Origin: Curtobacterium poinsettiae
Lineage (GTDB): Bacteria; Actinomycetota; Actinomycetes; Actinomycetales; Microbacteriaceae
Direction of reading: 5' to 3'
Assembly (NCBI RefSeq): GCF_025677645.1
Contig: NZ_CP106879.1
Location: forward strand, 1,116,001 to 1,180,000
Length of the DNA: 64,000 nt
Program-made: the position numbers and the translations under genes
Shown: piece by piece, positions 9,203-18,601 of the stretch
Layout of the letters: the number at the start of each line of letters is the position of its first letter
Numbering within the stretch: position 1 is the first letter of the stretch
The notes under the pieces: model-generated
The model's database searches: none
What the model saw: only the letters and a program-made list of their open reading frames with translations
What the model was told of the DNA's origin: nothing

Positions 9203-10061
9203 GTTGCACGTGATCGTGGCCAGCCACAACCGCGCTGAGACCACCTGGAACGCGTTGCAGTCCCTCCACGAGGCAGCCTCCGGTGCGGGTGTCGAGTACG
9301 ACGTGACGTTGTTCGACGACGGTTCGTCAGACGACACCATCGAGCAAGCCACCGCCGCCGTGGATGAGCTGACGGTGCTCCAAGGTGACGGTTCCGCTTT
9401 CTGGGCGCTGTCCATGGCCACTGCTGAAGCAGCAGTGCTGGCACGCGATGACGTGCGGGACGACGACTGGTTGCTCTGGTTCAACGACGATGTCCAGCTC
9501 GAGCGCTCGGGGCTCCGGGCATTGTTCGAAGCGGCATCTCGCCTGCCGGGGGGCATCCTCATCGGGAGCACCGTCGACGCAGTTTCGGGCGAGCTGACGT
9601 ACGGAGGTCTCCGGCGCGCGGGAATCCACCCGCTCTCCTTCGATCTCGTCGAGCCGTCAGAACTCGTCGAGGAAGCGAAGCGAGTCGACGCGTTCAACGG
9701 CAACGTCGTGCTCCTACCGGTCCATGTCGCTCGGGCAGTCGGATCGATCGACGGAGGATTCAGTCACGCCTACGCGGATGTGGATTACGGGATGCGGGCG
9801 ACCTCGACAGGCGTGCCGATCTGGGTGACCGGGGGCACGGTCGGTTACTGCAGCCGGAACCCGACCGTCTCGCATCGATCACTGATCACCGCCTGGCGCT
9901 CGTTCATCAGTCAAAAAGGGGCGGGCAATCCGCGCTCGCTGCGGCGTTACCTGCGCCGGCATAGTGCACGGTCGTGGTGGTTCTTCTACACAGCGTCCTA
10001 CGCGCTCTGGTGGATTCGGGCCCTCCGTCGGACATTGCGCGTCGGAGGGGTGAACCGATGA
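9195..10061 (+). CDS. GT2-family glycosyltransferase (rhamnosyltransferase-like)
   Basis: 288 residues. It opens with LHVIVASHNRAETTWNAL and has the GT-A metal/nucleotide segment VTLFDDGSSDDTIEQA and the DxD-like LLWFNDDVQLE. NGNVVLLPVHVARAVG and YADVDYGMRA match GT2 enzymes of the rhamnosyltransferase type. No membrane helices are evident until a mildly hydrophobic C-terminus (SWWFFYTASYALWWI), which may associate with the membrane. It overlaps both neighbours (8 and 4 bases), consistent with one polycistronic transcript. Confidence 0.85.
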   Translation: MSKLHVIVASHNRAETTWNALQSLHEAASGAGVEYDVTLFDDGSSDDTIEQATAAVDELTVLQGDGSAFWALSMATAEAAVLARDDVRDDDWLLWFNDDVQLERSGLRALFEAASRLPGGILIGSTVDAVSGELTYGGLRRAGIHPLSFDLVEPSELVEEAKRVDAFNGNVVLLPVHVARAVGSIDGGFSHAYADVDYGMRATSTGVPIWVTGGTVGYCSRNPTVSHRSLITAWRSFISQKGAGNPRSLRRYLRRHSARSWWFFYTASYALWWIRALRRTLRVGGVNR

Positions 10062-11359
10062 CGACCTTGCTCTTCCTCGTCGTGGCGATCATCTTCATGG
10101 TCCTCGCCATCGGGCTGGTGCGGATGCAGCCGCGCGTCGTCTACTGGGTCGCGTCCTTGTACGCAGTGACGGCATGGGAGTACCCGAACTTCGGAACGAT
10201 CGGCACCTTCGGTGGCACGACCATCACCCTCGGCGACGGGCTTGCAGTGAGCCTGATCGTCGCGGGACTCCTGGACGCTCGGGCGGTGGTCCGGCGTTTC
10301 CCACCTGTTGCTGTCATCGCTGGTGCGGTGCTCGTCGCACTGCTAGCGATCTCGCTCGTTCAGGGGATCGCGACCTTCGGCCTCGGCGTCGCCGTGAACG
10401 AAGCACGTGGCTTCTTGTACGTCCTCGGCATCTTGTTCTGGGCGGTGACGCGTCCGTGGCCTCGATCGGAGGTCGTCTACGCGGAGAAGTTCCTCGTCAT
10501 CGTGCAAGGTGTCGGACTGTGCGTCGTGGGCCTGTACCACGTCGCGCGGTACGGGTTGGGCGGGACCGCAGACTTCGTTCTCGTCAGCGGAGAACTCAGC
10601 CAGACGGGCCGGCCGCTGGTCTCGGGCCAAGCCCTGCTCCTCACGCTCTGTGCGGTTCTTGCTCTGCGGCTCTGGCAGCGCAATGCGCAAACGCGCTGGG
10701 TCTGGTTGTTCGGCTTGTTCATGGTGTTCGTGATCGTCAGTCAGCAGCGGACTGTCTGGTTGACAGCCCTCGCAGTCGCAATCGTCCTCCTGGTCCGTGG
10801 ACCTCGTGCGCTTCGCCAGAAGCTCGTGCTGCTCTTCGGGGCGCTCCTGGTCGGGGGCGTCCTGGTGTCGGCGGTTCAGTCGTCGACGAGCAGCATCGTG
10901 GCTGAGTTCGCCGGCTCAGCATCGAACACCGGGACGTATTCCGCGCGACTCACGAGCTGGATCGGTCTCATTGTGCAATCGGTGGGCGAGGGTGTGCTGA
11001 CTGTCTTGTTCGGAGCACCCTTCGGTCACGGTTTCGGCAGGTTCGAGGGCGTCGGCCGGTGGGTGGTCTTCGCCCCACACAATTGGTACGTCACCGTGTA
11101 CCTGCGAGAGGGGCTGATCGGGCTCGGCGCGATGTTGGTCATTTTTCTGCCCCGGTTCTTCGCTGGGTTCAGGGCCAACCGTGACGTGTTCCTGACCGCC
11201 GTGCTCGTGTGCTTCCTCGTCTACGGATGGACGTACTCGTGGCAGTGGTGGACGTGTCTGCCCCTCGCGCTGGCATTCCTCGATCGAGACTTCCCCGAGG
11301 CAATCTCCACACAGATCCCCGCGCTGCCCGGCTCCCGGCGGATTGAGGTGCACCGGTGA
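10058..11359 (+). CDS. O-antigen ligase/Wzy-like polysaccharide polymerase
   Basis: 433 residues with about ten to twelve predicted membrane segments. A long extracytoplasmic loop near residues 285-355 contains TGTYSARLTSW and APHNWYVTVYLREGLIGLGA, which match the Wzy_C/WaaL signature (conserved H-N-x-Y/W). In this locus the parsimonious role is polymerisation of lipid-linked repeat units on the outer membrane face. The ATG at 10,058 overlaps the preceding stop (ATGA). The gene is the only polymerase candidate between the kinase gene and the flippase gene. Confidence 0.85.
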   Translation: MTTLLFLVVAIIFMVLAIGLVRMQPRVVYWVASLYAVTAWEYPNFGTIGTFGGTTITLGDGLAVSLIVAGLLDARAVVRRFPPVAVIAGAVLVALLAISLVQGIATFGLGVAVNEARGFLYVLGILFWAVTRPWPRSEVVYAEKFLVIVQGVGLCVVGLYHVARYGLGGTADFVLVSGELSQTGRPLVSGQALLLTLCAVLALRLWQRNAQTRWVWLFGLFMVFVIVSQQRTVWLTALAVAIVLLVRGPRALRQKLVLLFGALLVGGVLVSAVQSSTSSIVAEFAGSASNTGTYSARLTSWIGLIVQSVGEGVLTVLFGAPFGHGFGRFEGVGRWVVFAPHNWYVTVYLREGLIGLGAMLVIFLPRFFAGFRANRDVFLTAVLVCFLVYGWTYSWQWWTCLPLALAFLDRDFPEAISTQIPALPGSRRIEVHR

Positions 11360-12423
11360 AGCCCGGGATTCGGGTCTTGCACGTCCTCGGGGAACTGAAA
11401 CCGAGTGGCATGGAACGGATGCTCGTCTCCGGAGCACAGGAGTTCCAAGCGGCGGGCGTTGACGGTCATGTCCTCGGCGTGGGCCAGCAGCACCCGTTCG
11501 AGGGCGCGATCCGGGACGCTGGCTACTCGGTGACCACCACCAACCGCGCGTTGCACACGGCCGCTGGGCGCGAGGTACTGCGGCGGCTCCTCGTCGAGGC
11601 CGAACCGGATGTCGTGCACATCCACACCGAGGGCCGGTACTTGCAGACAGTGCTCGCTTTCCGGAGGTTGGATCGGAGACTGCCCGTTGTGAGGACCATC
11701 CACAACGTGTTCGACGCGCGCGGTCGATGGTTTGTACGTCGTGCCGTGCAGGCGCTCGTCGCTGACCGGTTGGTCAGCGCTCTGATCGCTCCGAGCCCTG
11801 ACGTGGCGGGAAATGAGATGCGCTTCGGCCGTCGCCCCCAGGTGATCTACAACTGGGTGGAGGACCGGTTCTTCGATCTGGCGAGGCAGCGTGCCGAAGC
11901 GGTGGTGGCGCCCTCGGCCCCGATCGTCATCGTCGGGAACTGCTCGAGCATCAAGAACCACGAAGTGGTGCTCGAGGCAGCCCTCCTCGGGAACCTCCGC
12001 GTCGCCCACGTCGGCTCCGAAGTCGACGCCGGGTCCGTCGAAGGGGAACTCCTCGAACGACTCGAGCGAGCAGGACTCCTCGCCGCTCGTGGGGTTGGTG
12101 ATCCGGGAGCAGCGCTCGTCGCTGGGCGTGTGTTCGCGATGCCCAGCCGTCACGAAGGCATGCCTGTTGCGCTTGCTGAAGCGTTGGTCGTCGGCCTGCC
12201 CGCGATCGTTTCGGACGTTCCGGGGCTGCGGTGGGCCCTGGGGCAGAGTGGTGTCGTCGCACTTGCCGAACGAGAACCGGCGAAGTGGAGCGAACGTCTC
12301 CGAGCAGGAGCCTTGGCGAGTGGCGCTCCGACGATCGACTTCCATGCCGCCAGGGGAGTCGCCGAGTACACGGCGGTGTACCGAGCCACCACCATCAGAC
12401 GACGAAGAAGGGCTGCCACGTGA
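11356..12423 (+). CDS. GT4-family glycosyltransferase
   Basis: 355 residues beginning at a GTG that overlaps the polymerase stop. [18 protein letters not shown] is the classic GT4 first strand and Gly-rich loop. [10 protein letters not shown], the acceptor-side [13 protein letters not shown], and the C-terminal [19 protein letters not shown] with the E-x7-E pair are all present. Probably transfers one sugar of the repeat unit; donor not determinable. Its stop overlaps the start of the acyltransferase gene by 4 bases. Confidence 0.87.
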   Translation: MKPGIRVLHVLGELKPSGMERMLVSGAQEFQAAGVDGHVLGVGQQHPFEGAIRDAGYSVTTTNRALHTAAGREVLRRLLVEAEPDVVHIHTEGRYLQTVLAFRRLDRRLPVVRTIHNVFDARGRWFVRRAVQALVADRLVSALIAPSPDVAGNEMRFGRRPQVIYNWVEDRFFDLARQRAEAVVAPSAPIVIVGNCSSIKNHEVVLEAALLGNLRVAHVGSEVDAGSVEGELLERLERAGLLAARGVGDPGAALVAGRVFAMPSRHEGMPVALAEALVVGLPAIVSDVPGLRWALGQSGVVALAEREPAKWSERLRAGALASGAPTIDFHAARGVAEYTAVYRATTIRRRRRAAT

Positions 12424-12989
12424 TCCGAGGAGTGCTGACACGCATCCGGCGGCGGCGGTGGTTCCGGGCGCTGCCGACGACCGTGTCGTGCGAGCGCGGC
12501 CTGCGCTACGGCGCACGCGTTCGTCTCTGGGCGCCGACGTCGCTGACCATTGGCTCAGATGTCCATCTCGGGTCCGACGTCCGTATCGAAGTCGACGGCA
12601 GCATCGGCGACGCGGTCCTCATCGCCAATCGGGCGGCCATCATCGGGCGACGTGATCACGACATGACCGTCGTGGGTGTCCCCATCACCGCGAGTCCTTG
12701 GGTGGGTGATACTCCGATGCTCAGCGCCGTCACGACGATCGGAAGTGACGTCTGGATCGGGTTCGGAGCGATCATCTTGTCCGGCGTCACGGTCGGGGAC
12801 AGCTCCGTCATCGCGGCCGGCGCAGTCGTCACGCAGGACGTCGAGGCGAACACGGTCGTCGCCGGCAACCCGGCGAAGGTCCTCAGGCCTCGCTTCCGCG
12901 AAGGAGAACTGAGCGCGCACTGGGATGCCTTGCGGCGACGGGGTGTCCGGCTCGCCACTGACAAGGCGGCAGGTGCACCCGATGTCTGA
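12420..12989 (+). CDS. Left-handed beta-helix (hexapeptide) acetyltransferase
   Basis: 189 residues from a GTG at 12,420. Imperfect hexapeptide repeats run through the middle ([19 protein letters not shown], then [17 protein letters not shown]). The classical [21 protein letters not shown] and [14 protein letters not shown] close the helix. This matches the WbbJ/maltose-O-acetyltransferase type, which acetylates a sugar using acetyl-CoA. Within the locus it probably decorates the polysaccharide repeat unit. It overlaps the neighbouring genes on both sides. Confidence 0.88.
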   Translation: MIRGVLTRIRRRRWFRALPTTVSCERGLRYGARVRLWAPTSLTIGSDVHLGSDVRIEVDGSIGDAVLIANRAAIIGRRDHDMTVVGVPITASPWVGDTPMLSAVTTIGSDVWIGFGAIILSGVTVGDSSVIAAGAVVTQDVEANTVVAGNPAKVLRPRFREGELSAHWDALRRRGVRLATDKAAGAPDV

Positions 12990-14070
12990 ATCGTCGCCAC
13001 GGATCTTCTACGTGCCGAACGAGTTCGGCGGTTTCCGCCAGCTCGGCTTCCGTGATCCGCTGGAAGCGCTGGTCCGGGCCGGTCGCGTCGCTTCACTGGC
13101 GACCTTCAGCGTCCTGGACGCGATCCGGAACGGTGGAGATGCCGAGCGTCACCGTGAGGAGCTCGTGCGACGGGTGTCGGAGTTCCGCCCGGACATCCTG
13201 CTCATGCAGCACCTCGGACACACCGGGCTGCGTCGGCAGCACTTCGCGGCCCTGCGCGCAGCCTGTCCCGGTGATTTCATCTACCACGAGGCTGATCCGT
13301 ACTCGAGGTACCTCCATCCGATCCCTCCCGAAGCGAAGGCTGCAGGCAGGGCCGCGGACGTCGTCTTCACCGTGGGGAGCAGCGGGTTCAGCGAGAACTT
13401 CCGCAGGGCGGGGAGCGCGGACGTCCGCTGGATCCCTTCGGCCTACGAACCGACGAGGAGCGCCAACTTCGACCGACCGATCCGGAAGGACCGCCCGTAC
13501 GACGTCGTCATCGTCGCCAACCGGAATCGTCCTCGGCTCCGAGGTCTGCCGGACTGGCGGGAACGCATTCGATTCGTCGGGTTGATGCAGCAGCATTTCG
13601 GAGACCGGCTCGCTGTCTTCGGGAGAGGCTGGGACGGAACGACGGCCAAGGGGCCCGTGCCCTTCGAAGCGCAAGACGAGGCCATCACCTCAGGCTGGGT
13701 CAGCGCCAACTGGGACCACTTCGCGGGCGAAGCGTCCTACTTCTCGAACAGGTTGCCCATCTCGTTGGCTGCAGGGTCGATCCATGCGACGACCGAACAC
13801 CCCGGGTACGACGATGTCTTCCCCGCGAGCAGCAGCCGGTTCCTGTTGCGCGGACGGACGCCGGAGGCCCTCATCGATTCCATCGAGCAGGTGCTGGCCG
13901 AGACCACCACGAACGACCGCCTCGACGCGATCGCCGCGGGCCGTAGCTTCGCTGACGAGTACCTTCGGCAGGACGATCTCATGGTCCAGATGCTGAACTG
14001 GCGCACCCGCTGGATCGACCCAGCGGACGCCCGCGCAGTCTGGCGACGGACGACGGGAGGACGGCCGTGA
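12982..14070 (+). CDS. CgeB-like glycosyltransferase
   Basis: 362 residues from ATG 12,982. The order of motifs resembles CgeB-type (GT-B) proteins: an N-terminal domain with [15 protein letters not shown], a central [16 protein letters not shown], and a C-terminal domain with [36 protein letters not shown] and [15 protein letters not shown]. The HPGYDDVF segment takes the place of the sugar-nucleotide contact loop. It most likely adds a sugar to the lipid-linked oligosaccharide. It overlaps the acyltransferase gene by 8 bases and the next reading frame by 4. Confidence 0.78.
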   Translation: MSESSPRIFYVPNEFGGFRQLGFRDPLEALVRAGRVASLATFSVLDAIRNGGDAERHREELVRRVSEFRPDILLMQHLGHTGLRRQHFAALRAACPGDFIYHEADPYSRYLHPIPPEAKAAGRAADVVFTVGSSGFSENFRRAGSADVRWIPSAYEPTRSANFDRPIRKDRPYDVVIVANRNRPRLRGLPDWRERIRFVGLMQQHFGDRLAVFGRGWDGTTAKGPVPFEAQDEAITSGWVSANWDHFAGEASYFSNRLPISLAAGSIHATTEHPGYDDVFPASSSRFLLRGRTPEALIDSIEQVLAETTTNDRLDAIAAGRSFADEYLRQDDLMVQMLNWRTRWIDPADARAVWRRTTGGRP

Positions 14071-15040
14071 GGATCGGACCGATCAGTACGTTCCCCTTGC
14101 GTGCTTCGCTTCGGATCGAGCGGGGTAAGAACGCCAAGGACCTCCGCAGGAAGAGCGATGGCCGAACTGCGCCCGGGGACTGGACACCTCCGCGAAACTT
14201 GCTGGGACTCCGCGTGCGCATCGATCCGTACCCCGATCTCGGCCATCAGCTGTCGACGTGGATCGCGGGTTACCTCTGGTCCGCCGATCTCGGGGTGCCG
14301 TACCTCGGTGGGAAAGTGACGAAGGACACGAAGGGGCTCTTCGACCTGGCGCAGCTGACTGCTGCCACACCGTCCGGGCACGTGCTGGAGCATCGCCTCG
14401 CCGCGACTGGGTTCGAGACCGACGATTGGTCGCTCCGCGCTCTCCAAGAATCGACGAGTCGTGCAGCGCCTCGTTCGAGCCGTCCGTGGATCGGGCGCCT
14501 GGCCTTGGACCAGCGTCGCTGGGACCAAACGCCGGCTGCAGAACCGCTCCGACGCGCAGTCCTCGGAGGTACCTCGGCGACCAGCTCCGGAGCCTCGAGT
14601 CGAACGCGGACTACATCGCTGTCCACGCTCGGCGCGGCGACATTGGTCCCCAGTCACATCCGGACCGCTGGATCGGTGTCGACTACTACCAAGGTCTGAT
14701 CAACGAGATCAGGGGCGTGCCAGCACTCAGCCGCATGCCGATCAGGCTCTTCACGTCAGGAGATGCTGCCGACCTGCGCGACCTGGAGCGCGTCGGAGTG
14801 TCGATCAGTGACGGAGGCCAGCGCGATCAGGACTTCATCGAGATTGCGGCAGCTCGGGTGGTCGTAGCGGCCCCGAGTTCCTTCGGGTTCCTCGCCGCGC
14901 TCGTGTCGAGGGCACCCGTCATCGCCCGGACCCCCTGGTGGCACCATGTGCCCGACTCCGGCCGCTGGATTGCCTACCAGGCTGACAAGGGCCTCGACAC
15001 CACTCGTCTTGGCCGTCTGGTCGCGGGTGCCCCTTCGTGA
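14067..15040 (+). pseudogene. Frameshifted fucosyltransferase-like gene (HxRRGD superfamily)
   Basis: Two coding frames together make one protein of about 324 residues. The first (from 14,067) gives the N-terminal half with DPYPDLGHQLSTWIAGYLW and DLGVPYLGG, which resembles the sugar-nucleotide side of GT11/NodZ-like enzymes. The frame then changes by one base near 14,568, where AVLGG is followed in the other frame by YLGDQLRSLES. The second half has VHARRGD (the HxRRGD GDP-fucose motif), LFTSGDAADL and VVAAPSSFGFLAALVSRAP. The total of 974 bases is one short of a multiple of three, so a single-base deletion explains it. It may be a true null allele or a sequencing error. Neighbours on both sides still overlap it, as in an intact operon. 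Confidence 0.75.
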
Positions 15041-16491
15041 CGTCGAACGGGCGACGCCTCCTTGCGGGGGCGTCATGGGTCTACGGGCTGCAACTCCTCA
15101 CCGTCGTCGTGCAACTCGGCTACGCGGCCCTCACGTCGAGGCTCGCTGCTCCGGGCGTCTTCGGTGCGTACAGCGTCGCGCTCTCCATCGCGGCGCTCGT
15201 CAACCTCCTGGGGTCCGGTGGACTGTCGCAGACGGCCGCGCGCGCGCCTGATGCGGAACGTTCATCGACGCGGCCCCTCGCGACATATGCGCTGCTCCTC
15301 GGAGTAGCGGCTGCCCTCTTCACCTTGGTCACAGCCGATTTATGGAGCGCATTCTGGGGTGCTCCGCAGGCAGCCGGTGCTGTCCGCCTCCTCGCCATGA
15401 GCGCGCTGGTGATGCCGTTCCTCAGCCTGAGCACGGGCCTCCTGCGCCGCCGAGGCGCTTTCCGTGAGATGGCGATCGCCACCTTCTGTTCCAACGTCGT
15501 CGGAATGGTCGCGGGAGCCGGAGCCGTGCTCCTCTTCCGAAGCCCGGAATCGCTCGCCGCGTCCGCAATCATCGGACAGTGGGGCACGCTGCTCTGGGCG
15601 GTTACTCGGCTCCGCGGCGCTCTGCTTCCAGGGCGGCTCACCCTCCGATCGGACAATGTTCGGTTCAGCACCAAGCTCGTCGCGGTATCTGTCTTCCAGT
15701 ACATCTCCGGCAACGCTCCGCGGTGGAGCGTCAGCCAGTTCGTCGGAGCCGGCGTGCTCGGGGCGTGGAACCGGGCAGATGTCCTGTCAACGGTCCCGTT
15801 CTCGCAGCTGCAGAACGCGCTGATGCAGGTGATCTACCCGGAATTCCGTCGCTACGAGGTCGGCACGTTGAATGCGAAAGCCGTGTGGCTGGACATGCTG
15901 AGCCTCGTCGCATGGCTCACCCTTCCACTCGGCGCCGTCATCGCCGGAGTAGGACCGGAAATCATCTACGTCGCGCTCGGGCCGGGGTGGGAACTCGCAG
16001 GCGAAATCCTGCCGCTGCTCGCGGTGCTGGGAGCCGTGCAACCGTTGATGATCCTCCTCGCCGGTGCCCTCGAGTCCGCGGCGCTGTTCAAAGCGATCTG
16101 GCTGTCCGAAGCCGTCGCCTTCGTCACCAGTGCTGTCGGCGTCGCGATGGTCGTGGTCCATCAGCAGTACGTCTTCGCCCTCCTAGCACTCATCGCGGCG
16201 ATGATCGGTCGGCACGTGGTCCACATCATCCAGGCGCACCGTGTCCGAGCGCTCGGCCTTCGGCAACTCGCGCTCGGGTACGCACAGCCAGCGGGATTCG
16301 CCCTGGTTCTGTACGGCTCACTCATGGTGCTGTTCCACGACTTCGGTGTCGGCCCCGCCCGCGTGGCAGTGGGACTCATCGGCCTTGCTGCCCTCGCCGT
16401 GTGGGTGGGCGTGACGCGTCGATCCTTCCCGCCGATGGAGATCCTCCATCGCCGGCGGATTCTCCGTCGTCGCGGCGAAGGTGCGCCATGA
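15037..16491 (+). CDS. Wzx-like oligosaccharide flippase (polysaccharide biosynthesis/MOP family)
   Basis: 484 residues with about 12-14 membrane helices. The start is GTG 15,037, overlapping the preceding stop. The N-terminus (LLAGASWVYGLQLLTVVVQLGYAALTSRL) and the later ALGPGWELAGEILPLLAVL are typical of the polysaccharide-biosynthesis subgroup of the MOP exporters. It should flip undecaprenyl-linked repeat units to the outer membrane face for polymerisation by the product of the gene at 10,058. It is the only flippase in the locus. A 136-base gap follows, so the next genes may have their own promoter. Confidence 0.88.
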   Translation: MTSNGRRLLAGASWVYGLQLLTVVVQLGYAALTSRLAAPGVFGAYSVALSIAALVNLLGSGGLSQTAARAPDAERSSTRPLATYALLLGVAAALFTLVTADLWSAFWGAPQAAGAVRLLAMSALVMPFLSLSTGLLRRRGAFREMAIATFCSNVVGMVAGAGAVLLFRSPESLAASAIIGQWGTLLWAVTRLRGALLPGRLTLRSDNVRFSTKLVAVSVFQYISGNAPRWSVSQFVGAGVLGAWNRADVLSTVPFSQLQNALMQVIYPEFRRYEVGTLNAKAVWLDMLSLVAWLTLPLGAVIAGVGPEIIYVALGPGWELAGEILPLLAVLGAVQPLMILLAGALESAALFKAIWLSEAVAFVTSAVGVAMVVVHQQYVFALLALIAAMIGRHVVHIIQAHRVRALGLRQLALGYAQPAGFALVLYGSLMVLFHDFGVGPARVAVGLIGLAALAVWVGVTRRSFPPMEILHRRRILRRRGEGAP

Positions 16492-16627
16492 GACTCAGAA
16501 CCTCCGCTGGACGCAAAGGAGTTCGGTCCGGCGGACTTCGCTGACGCTCGTACGGTAGATTCAGCCGATCAGGGGGCCGGGAGGTCGGATGTTCCGGCCG
16601 ATCCCTCTCGATCACGAAGGGGCGGCT

Positions 16628-17551
16628 GTGAAACCGATCTTCCTCGTCTACACGTTCCAGGATGCGGAACACCTCCGAGAACTCGTCGAAGCGCTGTCAC
16701 CGTACGAAGTGATCGTGCACGTTGACGCGAAGGTCGATCTGTCCCCGTTCGCGGTCGCCGTCGAGGACTGTGCCAACGTCCGAATGGTGAGGGACAGGGT
16801 GCAGGTCAACTGGGGTGGCTACTCGCAGGTGCGTGCGATCCGAGCCCTCGTTCGGCACGGACTCGAGTTCGCGGACGACGACGACTACCTCGTCCTGCTC
16901 TCCGGGTCTGACTACCCACTCCGTGCCGTCGATCACTTGATCGCTCACCTGGAGGAGCACCAGGGTCGGCAGTTCCTCCGCGCTTTCGAAATCTCGGCGA
17001 GTGAAGAGAAGTACCGGCGTCAAGTCGACCGGCATCACCATCGTGACATGCGTTTCTTGTCGACCCGGACCGGTAACAAAGCTCTCCGAAAACTCCGTAA
17101 CGGGATCATCCGGCTCATCGACGGCCCCTTGAGTGTGAAGCGATCTCCGGCTCCTCCGGGCGGGCTGCGCGTCGGTCACGGCGGTACTCACTTCGCCGTG
17201 ACGGCATCGTGTCTCCGCGAGATGGAAGCCCTGGTAACGCCGGAAATCGAGCGCTACTTCGCGGCAATATTCTGCCCGGAGGAGAAGTTCTACCAGTCCT
17301 TGGTCATGCGGACCAGCTTCGCCTCGGCGACGCCCGCAGGCGGTTTCGAGGATTACGTGGGCCCGGGGAACTGGCGATACGCCAACCTGCACCTGATCGA
17401 CCCGACTCTCATCCGGGTGTTCACCGAAGAGGATTGGCCGGAAGTGGCGGCTTCCGACGCCTTCTTCATCCGGAAGATCGTGACCGGACCGAGCACCGGT
17501 CTCCGCACCAAGATCAAGACCGAGCGGCTGACGGCCGCGCGCTCCAACTAA
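16628..17551 (+). CDS. GT14 core-2/I-branching-type beta-glycosyltransferase
   Basis: 307 residues. The GTG at 16,628 follows AAGGGG and starts the domain directly (KPIFLVYTFQDAEHLRELV). IVHVDAKVD, NWGGYSQVRAIRALV and YLVLLSGSDYPLR are hallmarks of the core-2/I-branching beta-1,6-GlcNAc-transferase family. GTHFAVTASCLREM and CPEEKFYQSLVM follow. It is likely to add a branch sugar to the polysaccharide. A possible promoter with TAGATT at 16,556 precedes it. This gene has some of the lowest GC in the window: a hand count over 17,041-17,100 gives 31 of 60. Confidence 0.85.
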   Translation: MKPIFLVYTFQDAEHLRELVEALSPYEVIVHVDAKVDLSPFAVAVEDCANVRMVRDRVQVNWGGYSQVRAIRALVRHGLEFADDDDYLVLLSGSDYPLRAVDHLIAHLEEHQGRQFLRAFEISASEEKYRRQVDRHHHRDMRFLSTRTGNKALRKLRNGIIRLIDGPLSVKRSPAPPGGLRVGHGGTHFAVTASCLREMEALVTPEIERYFAAIFCPEEKFYQSLVMRTSFASATPAGGFEDYVGPGNWRYANLHLIDPTLIRVFTEEDWPEVAASDAFFIRKIVTGPSTGLRTKIKTERLTAARSN

Positions 17552-17572
17552 CGACGTGAGGACGGGAAACAG

Positions 17573-18601
17573 TTGCCCAAGAAGGCCTTGATCACAGGCA
17601 TCACCGGACAGGACGGCTCGTACCTGGCCGAGCTGCTGCTGCGGAAGGGGTACGAGGTGCACGGGCTCATCCGTCGTGCGTCCACGTTCAACACCTCGCG
17701 GATCGACCACCTGTACGTGGACCCGCACAACCCGGACGCCAGGCTGTTCCTGCACTACGGGGATCTTGGTGACGGCGCGCGGCTCGTCAGCCTGCTCAGC
17801 GAGCTGAAGCCCGACGAGGTCTACAACCTCGCCGCGCAGTCACACGTGCGGGTGTCGTTCGACGAACCGGAACACACCGGCGACGTGACGGGTGTGGGCA
17901 CGATGCGCATGCTCGAGGCGGTCCGTGTGTCCGGTATCCACACGCGCTTCTACCAGGCGTCCTCCTCCGAGATGTTCGGCGCAACTCCGCCGCCGCAGAA
18001 CGAGGAGACGCCGTTCTGGCCCCGTTCTCCCTACGGCGCCGCGAAGGTCTACAGCTACTGGGTGACCCGGAACTACCGCGAGGCGTACGGGATGTTCGCC
18101 GTGAACGGGATCCTGTTCAACCACGAGTCGCCGCGTCGCGGTGAGACGTTCGTCACCCGGAAGATCACCCGCGCAGTCGCTCGGATCAAGGCCGGCCTGG
18201 AGGACCACGTGTACCTCGGCAACCTCGACTCCGTCCGCGACTGGGGGTACGCCGCCGAGTACGTCGAGGGCATGTGGCGGATGCTGCAGGCCGACGAACC
18301 GGACGACTTCGTGCTCGCGACCGGTGGTGACTTCACGGTCAAGGACTTCCTGACCACGGCGTTCTCGCACGCTGGGTTGAACTGGGAAGACCACGTGCGG
18401 TTCGACGAGCGGTACCTGCGACCGAGCGAGGTGGACGCCCTCGTCGGTGACGCTTCGAAGGCCAAGGAGAAGCTCGGTTGGGAGGCGACCGTCGACACCG
18501 CCGAGCTGGCGAGGATCATGGTCGACGCCGACATCTCCGCCCTCGAGCACGAGGGCCGTCCCTGGATCGACACCGTCCGTCTCGAGAGCTGGGGTTCCTG
18601 A
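17573..18601 (+). CDS. gmd: GDP-mannose 4,6-dehydratase
   Basis: 342 residues from a TTG start at 17,573, preceded by GAGGACGGGA. It has the Rossmann motif [49 protein letters not shown], and the catalytic YGAAK (Tyr-x3-Lys). [17 protein letters not shown] and [14 protein letters not shown] are typical of Gmd. It converts GDP-D-mannose to GDP-4-keto-6-deoxy-D-mannose in the cytoplasm, feeding the next gene's product. GC returns to the higher level of the chromosomal background here, unlike the glycosyltransferase block. Confidence 0.96.
   Translation: MPKKALITGITGQDGSYLAELLLRKGYEVHGLIRRASTFNTSRIDHLYVDPHNPDARLFLHYGDLGDGARLVSLLSELKPDEVYNLAAQSHVRVSFDEPEHTGDVTGVGTMRMLEAVRVSGIHTRFYQASSSEMFGATPPPQNEETPFWPRSPYGAAKVYSYWVTRNYREAYGMFAVNGILFNHESPRRGETFVTRKITRAVARIKAGLEDHVYLGNLDSVRDWGYAAEYVEGMWRMLQADEPDDFVLATGGDFTVKDFLTTAFSHAGLNWEDHVRFDERYLRPSEVDALVGDASKAKEKLGWEATVDTAELARIMVDADISALEHEGRPWIDTVRLESWGS

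Noticed and set aside
14550..14590. Programmed -1 frameshift joining the two halves of the fucosyltransferase-like gene
   Set aside because: No X-XXY-YYZ slippery heptamer and no obvious downstream pseudoknot at the junction; a simple deletion or sequencing error is more likely.
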